Source: Hofstenia miamia
Taxonomy: Eukaryota; Xenacoelomorpha; Acoela
Direction of reading: 5' to 3'
Length of the DNA: 64,000 nt
NCBI GenBank assembly: GCA_004352715.1
Contig: SCFE01000012.1
Location: forward strand, 2,719,631-2,783,630
Shown: piece by piece, positions 34,691-46,329 of the stretch
How the letters are laid out: each line of letters starts with the position of its first letter
Position numbering within the stretch: position 1 is the first letter of the stretch
Made by a program: the position numbers and the translations under genes
Notes under the pieces: generated by a model
The model's input: only the letters and a program-made list of their open reading frames with translations
Database searches by the model: none
Told to the model about the DNA's origin: nothing

Positions 34691-34810
34691 AACAATTCCA
34701 TGTTTATTTATCTTCCATTTGTATTTTTTAAAGTAACTATTTGCATTATTTCCCAGTTGTTTCTTATCATCATTTATTTTTTCGATTATTTCTGTCAAGA
34801 TCATATCAGT

Positions 34811-35345
34811 TCATTGTATTTTGATAATTTCTGTTATAGTGATTTCCTCTTTGATTACAATGGGTAATATGTTGCTCTTTTTATCTGCATTTATTTCCAG
34901 TAGGTTTACATATTCATTGTGTGGTAAGAATTTGAATTGTTTTTTCTCTCCTTTGGCTTTTTCTACATCTTTTTGGTATTGTGGGAGTTCTTTCCAGAAG
35001 TCTGCATTCTTGTGTAACGTGACTTTAGGGTGTTTGATTGTGAACTTGAATTCGTTTAGATACTCTATCCAACAGGAAACCATCGAAGATTTATCCCCTA
35101 AAAACTTTTTTTAGCCAGGCTAGCCTGCTATTGTTGGTTCTAACCTTGAAGGTCTGTCCTATCAAGAAGTATCTGAATTTTTTGATGATTTCTACTATTG
35201 CAAGCATCTTAAGTTTAGTTGAGACGTAGTTTTCCTTGCTTTGTTTTAGCTTTCTGCTGAAGAATTGTATTGGCATCTCTTTGCCATTTTTTAATTGACA
35301 TAGACATGCCCCTATGGCTACATTACTAGCATCACAATTCTTTTA
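34811..35345 (-). pseudogene. pol: RNase H of element 5, broken
   Basis: From about 35,340 the minus strand reads NCDASNVAIGACLCQLKNGK, which contains the first catalytic Asp (CDAS), then MPIQFFSRKLKQSKENY, VEIIKKFRYFLIGQT and, after a shift at about 35,090, WIEYLNEFKFTIKH, HKNADFWKELP. It matches the same domain in element 3 almost word for word. Element sequence stops upstream of this point. Confidence 0.8.
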
Positions 35346-36267
35346 AGAGTCTTGGGTCACCATCTAGCATCATCATGGTCTGCAATATAACACGAGTTAG
35401 TATAAGGCAATAACACAGTGATAACGTATTATCTACTCTTGAGATGGCAAAACATCCACAAGCACAATTATGGCATAAGCAATTTAAAGTAATAAACATT
35501 AGTGAGGCCAGCTTAAGAATGCAAGATAGTACATGTATCTGGACTTTAATGAGATTATTACGGATAAGCAAGTAAGTGAAGGCATCGCGGAATACATGGC
35601 AATTAGTGCCGAAGTGAGACAACAATGTAGCCATCAACAAAGTATGAGTATCTGCATCAACTAGACCCCAGAAATGAACGGGTTTTCGCAGTGGTCACAA
35701 GACAGACGAGACCTACCTGCGTTTGAATTACATGCCACACACCTCCTTATCTCTGTCGAAAGTCTATTTGCTCATGGCCATCTAATTATAGAGTAATAGC
35801 AAGGATAGACTGAGCCGCATGAACTAAAAACTTTAATTAACTATTTGTGCACAGAAGGGCCCTATTTATAACAAAAATATAGTACGCAAATAAACAGCAA
35901 GCTGCCGTTAAGCAGAAGAAATCAACAGTACTCAGTGACGTAGGTAGCTTGATGAATGTGGGAATGTGAGAGGAGAGCAATTACATGTGAGTGAGCCTCT
36001 AGCAGTGATTGTAGGAACATGTGGGATGGTTGCTCGAGGTGTGCCGGTGCTACAATATATATATATAAATATATATTTCCAGCTTTTGCTATAGAAAATG
36101 CAAAAACCTTACATTTGGCGGGAAAAAGCCTGAAATTTCTAATGCATTTAGCGGGAATCACTAAATACCTATTTTTTACCTTTGCTCCGCAGCATTCATT
36201 CGAACTTACATATATTTACCATGGCGGTATGTAAATTAATCAGACACTACCCTGCAAAATTTCAAAC

Positions 36268-36305
<38 letters not shown>

Positions 36306-36555
36306 ACTGAAAACAGGTCAGAGGTTATGACACACAACCCCACCTGACTAGTCGACATCAACAAAAGAAGGGTAGCTAACCAAAGCGTTGTGCCAATATT
36401 AGTATATAAAATCTAATAGATTTGCTACTACATTAATTAACTAATTAGACAGTTTGTGAAAATGAAATTTTTGTTTGAGTTGGAAACTAGTCAAACTTTA
36501 TAAACTACTAGCTGAACTGTGACCCGCCATTATTTGATTTTGCTCTGTTTCAATT

Positions 36556-36604
<49 letters not shown>

Positions 36605-36840
36605 TATGTATATATATATATACATTATAAACAAATTACATACTTACAAATATATAACAAAAATGCACACAATAAATATACAATAAATATAGAAATAAAA
36701 TTACAATACAATAATATTTAAAAGCAATTTAAATTAAAAACATAAAAATTGAAAACATACAAAATTTTCGCCATGTATTTAATTTATTTGAATGTCAGTA
36801 TTTAAATTGAATAGCAGCAGGGTTTTTTTAACAATAATAG
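35346..36840. other. Repeat-bearing stretch, no gene seen
   Basis: It holds TA-rich microsatellites at about 36,054-36,075, 36,271-36,301 and 36,560-36,620. The stretch up to 36,049 ends GTGCTACA just before a TA run, the same end as the candidate LTR at 49,929, but no LTR start could be fixed. Nothing coding is recognised. Confidence 0.45.
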
Positions 36841-36849
36841 ATAAAATAA

Positions 36850-37760
36850 CTTGTAATCTAGATCAAAAGCAATTTGGTGTTATCCCTGGAAGATCAACTG
36901 TTTCAGCCCTTTTACATATATTCACATTTTTTTATTTGATTTTAAGAAAGCATTTGATTTGATTAGTCATTCATTATTGATAGAACGTTTGTATGAAATT
37001 AAAGTTAGCAACATTTCTCACTAGAAGATGTCAAAACGTGAAATTACCTTGTGTCACGAAATCATTGTAGAAGAATTTATGTACAGGAATTCCTCAAGGA
37101 ACAAAAATGCGGGCTTGTTTATTTTGTTTATTAATAAGTTTTTATTTAAATGGGAAGACCTTGTCAAATTCGTTGATGATACAACAGCATGGGAATTATG
37201 TCATCGTGAAATTCCATCTAAATCAGTGTCACATTCTTTCTTCCATTAATAATTGGAGTAAGGATTCTTTTATGAAAATATATTTTAACAAAACAAAAGA
37301 ATTAACTATTTGTCCATTAAGGTATTTTCCATTACCAACTAAAATTTATATAGAAAATAGTCAAATTCAAAGAGTAAACTCATGTAAACTTCTTGCAGTT
37401 GTTTTACCAAAATAATCTAAAATGGACAGAACATACCTATTACATTGTTAAAAAAGCAGAAAAAAGATTTCTCTTTATTTCACTTCTAAAAAGATCAGGT
37501 GCATCAACTTCAGAATTAGTTTTGATACATAGGACCATGATTCAACCAATATTGGACTATTGCTCTCCTGTTTGGAATTATGCCTTAATACATTAGGAAA
37601 TTGCCATAATTAAAAGTATTCAGAGTTGTGTATTTTTAAATCATAAGAAATTACATGGAAGTGACATTGATCTACAATGCTTAACTCTTAAAAAATGTAG
37701 AGAAATGCATTGTAAATCCACTTTATTATTTTATTCTAAAATTAAAATGAAGTCGCTATA
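36850..37760 (+). pseudogene. LINE reverse-transcriptase remnant, CR1/L2/Jockey-like
   Basis: In shifting plus frames the conserved order of non-LTR RT is readable: FGVIPGRSTVSALL (about 36,870), FDFKKAFDLISHSLLIERLY (about 36,940), a VPQG-like block near 37,090, KFVDDTT (37,170, the YADDT box), then KTKELTI, IYIENSQIQRVNSCKLL, LKWTEH and, from 37,393, ISLLKRSGASTSELVLIHRT, IQPILDYCSPVWN. The last block, Leu-Lys-Arg-Gly...Leu...Tyr-x-(S/A)-P-V-W, is typical of the region after RT in CR1/L2/Jockey-type elements. The 5' part with the endonuclease is absent and every segment is broken. Confidence 0.75.
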
Positions 37761-38450
37761 ATTTTCAAAATACTCGCAATTGCTCAATGTGTGCTAGAAC
37801 AAACAGATTGTTAAGCAACTTTACAGTTAAATCATCAAAAGAAATTCTATAAAATCCTAATAATAATTTTATCAATTTCATTTTACACTTTGTATATTTG
37901 ATCTAAGGGTCGCAAAAAGTGAAATATATATACTCTATCTCTTTATATATATATATTGCAATGGCTGTCATGGAGCTTATAGTTAATTAAGATATAGATA
38001 TTTATAAATATATGAGAGAAAATAATTTCAAATATTTCTTGTGTTTGAGTCATTTTCTAAATATTTAAGGTTTTACTTTTATTGATTCTATTATTTCATG
38101 TACATATTTATTAACCTTGCTTTCTCAAGATAGGGTTATTTTTGTAGATTCAGCTTTGAATTACAAGTAACTAAATTCTAGAAGGGTGCGGAAACAAAGC
38201 TATGTATACCTGGCCTAATCTAGATATGTGTGCTTGTATTTTAAAGTTCGAATTCTAACAAAATTCTCCATTCTCAAATTTGTAGTTTTATTTCAATTTG
38301 GAAATTGGGTACTGCAGTGTCTGATTTGTAAAAATTAACTGTCAATCATTGCAAATTCATGAATTCTAAAGAATTAACTTTAATTATTAACTGTGTTTGA
38401 GCTATTTTCTAACTAACTATTACTATTAAAATTTCGCCAAAAATTAAAAG
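37761..38450. other. AT-rich stretch, no gene seen
   Basis: Contains short TA tracts around 37,925-37,960. Possible 3' tail of the LINE remnant up to about 37,905. Confidence 0.4.
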
Positions 38451-39745
38451 ATGGAAATTTCTTCACTTAAAGAGCTATTGGAAGACTTTGGCAAGAAACA
38501 TGTTATAAATTTTAAATTTGAAGAAGAAAATGTATTACCAGATGCAGACGTCATTAGCAAATTACATAAGATCAAAATGTATTTGCAAGTAATCAAACAA
38601 ATGAAAATTTTGATCTCCAATGTGATTACACTTATTTGAATATTGATGAGGCCAAAAAAAATGTTAGTTATGTTAAACAATCAAATTATTGATAGTTCAT
38701 TAAAAAATAATATTTTTAGCAAATGTTAAAAAAAATGCATTAATCAAAGAACAATGAAATTTCATAAAGAATTCAAAGCTACAATTCAATTTTCTCCTAC
38801 ATGGATTAACTTTCTTCTTCATTTGTACAAGTTAAGTGAATAATTGCTGGGAATAATGCAATGTACTGTTTCTCCAAATAAATTGAGATCTTTAGCACAT
38901 TGGTGCTCCACAACTTTGAATACTTTGCAGAATTAAAAACTCTTAGTGTGCTAAATCCTTCTCCTAAACAAGCTGTGAGTGTGACAAATCTTCCAACTCT
39001 TTATGCCAGTACCCAAAAAAATCTTTATCTCTACTGCAATATAAAATAGATGAAAACAAAATGCATAACTAAAATATAGAACAGAAAAATTTTTTGTATT
39101 TATTTGAAAAGCATGTTTTAAGCAACTACAAAGGAAAGCAAGCTTCTATTATATTTTATCTTGATTTAATTGATAATAAAACAAAAATGTTATAATACCT
39201 CAAAATTTAAATAATGAAGACATGTACAAATTTGCAATGTAAACTATTTTGAAAACTGCAGATGAAAAGTAATCTTCATATGAAACAATTAACAAACTTG
39301 GTTTTAAAATTATTACTTTCACAAGAAATAATATTTGTGATCATAAAATGGGAAGACACATATTAATGTCAATCTTTGATAATTCAGACATTAAAAATAA
39401 TGAAAATAATTAATGTGTTTTAGATTATATTTGGGAACAATTTCAAACTAAATGGGGTTTTAAATGATATACAAAAGATATTATAAGAATTGAGCTGTAT
39501 AAATTTTTATACATGGTTCAATGATATCTTCAAATGAATTAGTAAACTGGCTTAAAGGTTGTCATAAAAATGTTATTATTCATGTTTTTGATTTAGAAAA
39601 TTTATTTTATATATATCAATAATTCCTCATATATAACATTATTGTATATTGTGAAAGATAATCAAATATTTCCAATTTTAAACAAAGATTTAAAATTGAC
39701 TGCATCAAAAGCTAATTAAGGGGTACTGAAGATCTTTTAAAATAT

Positions 39746-40463
39746 ATGAAAGTCTTAAAATGGTCAAATAGGTATGAAAAAATTATAAAATTAATTCAGT
39801 TGGAAGATCTTAAGCACTTTAAACAAGAGAATTTTGTTATTGTATTATGTGAATGTGTTAGTATTGCAGAAGCTTTGCAGTTCTATACAGAAAATTTCTT
39901 TTACTACATAGATTATATAAATTGGAATAACAGAGGTATTCTAGACAGATTTTTAGACCACAATTCAAATATGATAGTCTTAAACGAATGATATCATGAG
40001 CAAAGACTGACATGAATTAAATTATTTGAAATTTACAAAACCTTCTAATTTCATTTGTACAAATCAATTTTATACAAGTTGTGCTAATAATTTGTTTGAA
40101 CAACAAAAAGGGTATATTACAGAATCACAATATTATGATTCAATGAAACAGATATTAGAAAATTTTTACCCTAAGGCACTACAATGGTGTTCACATGAAT
40201 TCATAGAGATATTTCTTAATTCAGTAGTTTGTATTGATATATTTAAGTTCTATTCTTCTGCACTTTACAAAAATGAGGAATTAATTCCAAATTATACAAT
40301 AAATGATAAAATTACTAAATTCTTAGAAAATGATAAATTAAATTTTGATATATACAAAGAAGAATTCTATATTGATGAAATAGATCTTTGTCCTGCTTTA
40401 AATATAGGTAGTTACATAAAAATAGATGCTGGTTTCTATTCATACATCTTAATAAAATATTAA
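39746..40463 (+). pseudogene. Middle section of the helicase-bearing protein, unknown domain
   Basis: Two open frames, 39,746-39,991 and 40,026-40,463, lie upstream of the helicase core on the same strand. They read as a globular, alpha-helical sequence (FVIVLCECVSIAEALQFYTE, WNNRGILDRFLDHN; YYDSMKQILENFYPKALQW, then DEIDLCPALNIGSYIKID). I recognise no family. Their place before the helicase suggests a nuclease, primase or origin-recognition part, but no catalytic motif supports a choice. Confidence 0.4.
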
Positions 40464-40934
40464 ATAAATAAATGGAAAATGCCAATTTGAAATATTAAAT
40501 ATAAATTATTAGCAAAGAAGGGTCTGAAGTCAGAAAGCTTTCAGTATTTTATAAAATATATTTTTGGTACTTTTCCTAAAAATGAAGCTAAAACTTTTAC
40601 TAATTATTTTATAGGAGAATTTGGTAGAAAGTGCAATAAGACTAACTATAGCTTCACATGTGCTGAATATGAACTGCAATGAATTGTTGGACTGAGGGAA
40701 TGATTTCAAAAAAGAATATAATTATTCACATATTAGACTATATACACAGTTAAGGAGTAAACATGTGAATGTATATTTCAGGACAACACATTTATAAATA
40801 GTCTAATTCAATTTTACAATACTTCAAATTGATAGATGAAGTGTGTACAATAGATTCAAAATTATATGCAATAAATACAGATCAAATATATATTACATAT
40901 CCTAAGAAAAATATATGAATATAAGAAAGATATT

Positions 40935-41518
40935 ATGTTTCATTCCTCATGCATTGGCAAACTACTTATGTATAAAGATTATGTAACATATTATGAAAAG
41001 CATTATAGAGAAAACTTAGACATAGAATCATATATTTGTAAAGATAGAAATGGAACACTTTATGTAGGACCAGCAGCATCAGGTAAGACTACAATGTTAT
41101 GTGAACTTGTTAAAAACAGTAAAAATCCAATTGTTTTACAAATAAAGCAATTGAAAACATAAGAAGAAAATTAAAGAGTGTTAATAAAATTTGCTATATA
41201 TTTGATAGTTATTTTTCTGAATATAGCTATAACAAATTAGAAGATTTAAAGAACAAGGAGATACTTATAGATGAATTCTCTATGGTGCCAAATAAATTGA
41301 TATCAAAAATTTACCAAGGCTTTCTTCAATATGGATATACTGTTAATATGTTTGGTGATCCATATCAATGCTCACCTGTAGAAAGCCATTCTTCAATTAA
41401 GTATAAATTACTTGATATCCCCACAATTAAGAAAATGTGCCCAAATAAAAAAATATTGAATTACAAAGAAGAAACTGGTAGGTATGATACAAAAACTTAC
41501 AATATGTTAAAATCATAA
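40935..41518 (+). pseudogene. Superfamily 1 helicase core, one frameshift
   Basis: This would be an ATP-driven nucleic-acid helicase. The frame from 40,935 contains the Walker A loop VGPAASGKTTM (about 41,060). A shift at about 41,155 leads into the second frame, with Walker B ILIDEFSMVP (about 41,262-41,291), motif III FGDPYQCSPVE (about 41,350) and a motif-IV-like RYDTKTYNML (about 41,490) before the TAA at 41,516. The order and spacing fit SF1 helicases. DEFSM and GDPYQ exclude SF2 and SF3. It does not look like a Helitron Pif1 domain, since no Rep/HUH motif was found nearby. The C-terminal motifs beyond 41,520 are broken. Confidence 0.7.
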
Positions 41519-42408
41519 CTACAAACAAACAAAAAGTGCAATTTAATAAAATTGTTTCAAAATATATGTTTTCTAAGCAAAACAAGAAAACTAGTTACAA
41601 AAGAATGCATAAGGAATTTATTGAAAAGGAAGAACATTGCCCCTTGAAGGGGAACTTGCTTTAGAATAAAAATTTAAATATAATAATGGCTTTGAAATAT
41701 ATGAAATGGCTACTGATAATATGAAAGATCAACAGATATTTAATATCATGCAATTTATAATAGAAGAAATACACAGTGAATACATTAAACTAAATACCAT
41801 GAGAAGCATGGCCTCCAAAAACAATAAGATTTGCAGTAGTTTGTGCAAAATCAAAAGATGTTTATGTCCAAATTAGTAAATTGGTGAATTGTCTATAAAC
41901 AATTTAGTAATAGACGAAACATCTTAAATAATATATATTTTGACACAACTAATCTATTTTGGAATTGCATTGAATTAAGTAGTAGTACTGGTTACATTAA
42001 AAGAATGAAATGTGATACTAAATTTAAAAACTCTTATAATTTTGATATGCAACATTGTCAATATAAGGTCATTGGTATATAAGTATTCTTTAGAGGAATA
42101 GGCAAAAAAATAAGCACAACTTACAAAAGCAAGCAAATATAATTAAAATTAATCAGGAACTTGCATATAGTTTGGATTATAATAAATTAATATTTGGACT
42201 AGCTACATCTAATGGCATAATTCAGTGTGATATTTCACATGAAAATGATCCATTTTGGTCCTTTGCAAGTGATGCAGGACCTATAAAACTTATAAGTTTG
42301 CAAAATGTGACATATTTCCTTCTTAAGACAAATTATTGAAATTAATTTTTTCTAAGCTCTTAAATTAAAAATGAGAAAAAGAGTTCAAATTGTACATGAA
42401 CAAATTAT

Positions 42409-43726
42409 TGTAGCATAATCCATGTGTGTTGTCAAAGAAAGAGAAAATAAGGAAACAACTAAGACTAACAATATAATAAATTGATTAAATTGTAAACACA
42501 CAGTTATTATCATTTGATTATTTTGTACAATTTTAATATAGTGTAGTTTGACATTAGTTATATTGGCAATAGTTTGGCAAAATAATAAAAGACGAAATTG
42601 CATAAGCTAATTAATGCTGATATTGCACAAATAATTAGCAGATGAAGAAAAAGAGGGAAAATCATCAACAATGTTAAAGAACAGGTACTTGCCAATTGCT
42701 TAATTGTTTACAGAAATTTAGTATTAATATGCAGTAATGGTTGTGATTGTGATGAACGAATTTTACTGGATTTACTCTGTTATTTTGTATTCAGGTTATT
42801 TAATTAATTAATGTAAAGCTAAAATTTGAGCACAAAAATCGTCTGCATGGGGTCCCCAGATCTGGTTAAAGGTATTTAGGAGCAGTTGCATGATTCAGCC
42901 TTTCAAAAGTGCATTGCAGCTGGAAGCCAGGACTTCTGATGTGCTCTTAGGATAGGGTTAAGAATATGGGATTTTTTATCTCCTGTAGCTTTCCTATCAA
43001 TTCACTCACAAATAAGAAATGTATCTGATAACTCACATTAGGCTAACCCTTTTTAGATCCAAATTTGTCATTTCCAATAATATAACATATTGTACATATG
43101 AGGTGCCTACAAGCCCTGATCACTGCTGTTTGGCTTATCCTGTTTGTATTGTTATTGTATTAGATTGTATTTTGACCTATCAACCAATAATCATTTCATG
43201 CTTTCTGCTGACTGCATTGGTTACTCACATGTATTCTAGGGCTCTATGTATGTTTATAAGTATAGGGATATTAGATATAAGGAATTATAATAAGCTAAAG
43301 TATCCTGGTTGCTTTATCATTCCTTATTTGCTTAATGACAATAACGAGGGTAGTCAATGCAATAAATTATTAGGTTACACAACACACAAAATCACTGAGA
43401 ACACTATTCACACACTGTGAGTCTCATTGGTGAATCCTGAGGTTTCCTCAAAGAATGGATCTGTTACCAAGTTTTGCCAAATTGGAACTCTTTTCACTTG
43501 CATGTTCCAGTGTCGGGTTTCAACCCTGTAACATCACATACTCCTGATCTAAACAGAATGTTATAGTTAGTAAACCCAGAGTCACTGGGATAATAGTAAT
43601 AACAACAGTAATATGATGTGATTGGGAGTGATTATGGAATTCATGACCCTTGGCATATGTGAAAAGGATGAATGTTATAGCAATTATACCTATTTCACTC
43701 AAATTAAGGGTTGACAAGATTCTACA
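42409..43726 (+). repeat. 5' LTR of gypsy element 3
   Basis: It starts TGTAGCATAATCC and ends GATTCTACA before a primer-binding site; 1318 bp. It is collinear with LTR 1, with shared blocks AACTAAGACTAA, ATTAATGCTGA, GCAGATGAA, AACAGGTACT, GGGATATTA-x-AT-x-TAAGGAAT and ATAAGCTAA. Long reading frames inside it have no family features and are coincidental. Confidence 0.8.
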
Positions 43727-43742
43727 TGACGACTGTGACAGG
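43727..43742 (+). other. Primer-binding site of element 3
   Basis: TGACGACTGTGACAGG follows the LTR directly. It differs at two positions from the tRNA-Arg(UCG)-type site. Confidence 0.7.
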
Positions 43743-43994
43743 CACCCAACAATGCAAGAAGAAAACAATCCCGAGTTAGGATGGATTTCTTCTCATAAAA
43801 AACCAGAAAATTGATTCAAGAAGATGTACTTCTTATCAACCAAACACTGGGACTTCCAATAAGGAGGTAATCACAGGAAACACAACAACTCAAGAGAAAA
43901 GAAAAATTACCAAAAAAAAATACGCAAAAACAATATAGGGAACAATGGGAAAAACTAGTAATGAGAAACCTAACCTCAAAAACCAAACTGAAAT

Positions 43995-44420
43995 GGAGAA
44001 CCAAACCAAAGACTACTCTAAGCTAATAAGGAATATGGTTAATTCATGGAAGAAAAACAAAACTAAAGCAAAACACTAAAAACTCGCTAAGTACAGACTC
44101 CCCAAACACAACAGTGTCACCTGAAAGTGAAAACTCTCCCGCAGACATGATACTACAGTCAGTAGCAATCAAAACCAAACTGACAATTGCTGAACTAACC
44201 CAAACAATAAACAAAAACAATGAAGAAAGAAGAGCACTAACTGTACAAATCAAACACTTAACACAGAGAACTTTTGAGGTAGAAGCAGCAAACATTGAGA
44301 AAGCTAATCAATGAAATGAAAGATGACACAAGCTCAAGACTAAGTGAGCAAAGAAATTTATTCCCGAAGCAAATTGAAGCACTTACCAAAGCCAATAAAC
44401 AAATATAACTGCAAAGCAAA
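43995..44420 (+). pseudogene. gag: gag N-terminal part of element 3
   Basis: The open piece 44,114-44,314 reads MSPESENSPADMILQSVAIK and on into a coiled coil; after a shift NEMKDDTSSRLSEQRNLF follows. It corresponds word for word to element 1 gag (MSPESERSPTEQVLQPAELT, IKEDTSLWLTEQRNLFQQQ). The stop-containing start lies near 44,036. The rest of gag is deleted and RT follows at once. Confidence 0.75.
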
Positions 44421-44424
44421 AGAC

Positions 44425-45250
44425 TGCTTTTATAACACCCTACAGGTTGTTCAAATGGATGTACATGGCATTCAGATTGTGTAACACACCAGTGACATTC
44501 CAGAGATACATCACAAAAGTGCTGAAACAAAACAATAAAAAGGTAGAAGGAATAAACACATACATAGACAATATATTGATAGTGAGCAACACAATTCCCA
44601 AACACATGGACAAACTGGACAGAACACTGAAGGTCCTATATAATGCAGGATTATGAGTGAATGGGAAAAAATTCGAAATTCTAAAAACACAAGTAGTATT
44701 CCTGGAAAGGGAAATTGAAAAGGGAATAATAAAGATGAAAAATAATGCCAAAGAAATGATACAAAATATAAGCAGCCCTAGAACAAAGAAAGACCTGCAA
44801 TGAATAATGGGTTTCATCAATTACTATGGATCATATATACCAAATATAGCCCAAAAAACAATGAAAATGACAGCATTACTGAAAAAATCCGCAGTATTCA
44901 AATGGACATGGAAAGAACAGGAACAACTTGACAACATAAAAAATGAATTAGCCAAATTACCATCACTCAACACCCCAGAGTATGACAAGGAATCTATACT
45001 AAACTGTGACGCCAGCAATGTAGCAATAGTTGCATGCCTTAGCCAAATAAAAAATAAAGAAGAGGTACCTATACAATTCTTCAGCAGAAAACTGAAGCAA
45101 AGCAAAGAAACCTATGGGTTAACAAAATTAGAAATGTCAGCACTGATTGAAATCATCAAGAAATTCCAATACTTTTTAATATGACAAACACTTAAAGTAC
45201 ATAGAGATAACAGTAGCCTAGCATGGCTTAAGAAGTATTCAAAAAACATC
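44425..45250 (+). pseudogene. pol: RT and RNase H of element 3, one frame with TGA stops
   Basis: A single frame runs from 44,447 through 45,250: FKWMYMAFRLCNTPVTFQRY, TYIDNILIVSN, FINYYGSYIPNI, FKWTWKEQEQLDNI, NCDASNVAIVACLSQ, FFSRKLKQSKETY, NSSLAWLKKYS. Stops at 44,654, 44,801 and 45,182 are all TGA. The first two stand where other copies imply Arg (CGA), the last where Gly is expected. The RT active site is YIDN instead of YIDD, so the copy is inactive in any case. The RNase H Asp (CDAS) is retained. Confidence 0.85.
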
Positions 45251-45253
45251 AAA

Positions 45254-46170
45254 TCACAAATCATAGCTGAAGCAGTAAGCAACAACTGGTTTTCCATGTT
45301 TGGTCCAAAAGAGAACCTCATTACAGAACAAGGTGTACAGTTTGCTAGCAAACTATTCCAATGCCTAGTAAAACATCTAGAGGTAGTACTCAACCACATA
45401 ACAACCCACCACCCACAAGCCAACAGGGGTGTTGAATGTGTAAACCCAACATTAATCAAACTTATGCTTGCTACAACTACCAATTGAAAAAGAATACTGC
45501 AGAAATCTGTTTGAAAAAAATTAACTGAACACACCAAATCATCTGTGTCAACATAGATAAGAGTGCCTACACCAACAATGCTACTACAACAAATTTATGT
45601 ATGGAGAACCACAGAAAGTAAAGTAACAGTAGATAAACAGTGATAATGCCTGGTAGACGATATTACACAAGTCTACCAATTCAAACCCAGAGTGATCACC
45701 ACCAAAAAATCAAGTTTGAAAACTCACTATTAATTTGTTTGGCCCTTTCAAAGTTAAAAAAGTTCTACTGCACAACATTTATCTTCTAAGCAATGGAAAA
45801 ATTACTNCCTAGATCTACTTGAAAAAAATTAACTGAACACACCAAATCATCTGTGTCAACATAGATAAGAGTGCCTACACCAACAATGCTACTACAACAA
45901 ATTTATGTATGGAGAACCACAGAAAGTAAAGTAACAGTAGATAAACAGTGATAATGCCTGGTAGACGATATTACACAAGTCTACCAATTCAAACCCAGAG
46001 TGATCACCACCAAAAAATCAAGTTTGAAAACTCACTATTAATTTGTTTGGCCCTTTCAAAGTTAAAAAAGTTCTACTGCACAACATTTATCTTCTAAGCA
46101 ATGGAAAAAATACTAATTTCCAAAATTGAAAGCAAACTGAAAAAAAACATTGAAGATGAAAAACTTCACT
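45254..46170 (+). pseudogene. pol: Integrase fragment of element 3
   Basis: In the same frame the sequence jumps to the integrase core: ENLITEQGVQFASKLFQCLV, HHPQANRGVECVNPTLIKLM, ending in a TGA at 45,485. The second catalytic Asp is Glu (ITEQG), and the first with its HIDxE block is deleted. The GPY/F module is recognisable at about 46,040-46,110 (NLFGPFKVKKVLLHNIYLLS). Between them a 296-bp segment is present twice around a single N. Confidence 0.75.
45511..46114. repeat. 296-bp near-identical duplication around a single N
   Basis: 45,511-45,806 recurs at 45,819-46,114 with essentially no differences apart from the last bases. The N at 45,807 lies at the join. An assembly artefact is most likely. 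Confidence 0.85.
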
Positions 46171-46329
46171 CTGATAAAATATGATACCAGCCAGGTAGAT
46201 GAAAAAGAAGAACAACCTCTCACTAAAATCTCAAGCAACCTAAACAATTAAAATTGTCAATGCATACATAGCATAAGTTGTTCCACTAATAAAAACATTG
46301 GTTACAATGAATGGCATATTAACACAGTT

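Larger units (their letters stand above)
31187..35345 (-). mobile_element. Ty3/gypsy element 5, 5'-truncated, minus strand
   Basis: On the minus strand it runs RNase H, integrase, GPY/F module, ORF3, polypurine tract, LTR. It begins abruptly inside RNase H near 35,345; gag, protease and RT are missing. The proteins resemble those of elements 1 and 3 more closely than those of element 4. Confidence 0.8.
38451..42340 (+). mobile_element. Decayed element coding a large SF1-helicase protein, unclassified
   Basis: Over about 3.9 kb the plus strand keeps returning to a protein-like reading in all three frames: 38,451 (MEISSLKELLEDFGKK, then DYTYLNIDEAKKNVSYV), about 38,800 (SPTWINFLLHLYKLSE), 39,746-39,991, 40,026-40,463, 40,935-41,518 and 41,690-42,340 (TIRFAVVCAKSKDVY, KLIFGLATSNGIIQC). 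Together this would be a product of roughly 1200-1300 residues. Only the helicase core is recognisable. The text is Lys/Asn/Ile-rich, as is the neighbouring DNA. No terminal repeats or companion genes were found. The right end is cut by, or lies next to, the LTR at 42,409. A DNA-virus-derived insertion or an unknown replicative transposon are both possible. Confidence 0.55.

Noticed and set aside
35376-36049. Solo LTR ending GTGCTACA before a TA run
   Set aside because: No matching start, primer site or similar LTR could be shown; only the last few bases agree with 49,929.
40935-41518. Helitron Rep-helicase
   Set aside because: The helicase boxes are not Pif1-like, and no HUH motif or Helitron end was found nearby.
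44044-45537. Several minus-strand frames opposite element 3 gag and pol
   Set aside because: They are antisense shadows of the purine-biased retrotransposon coding strand.
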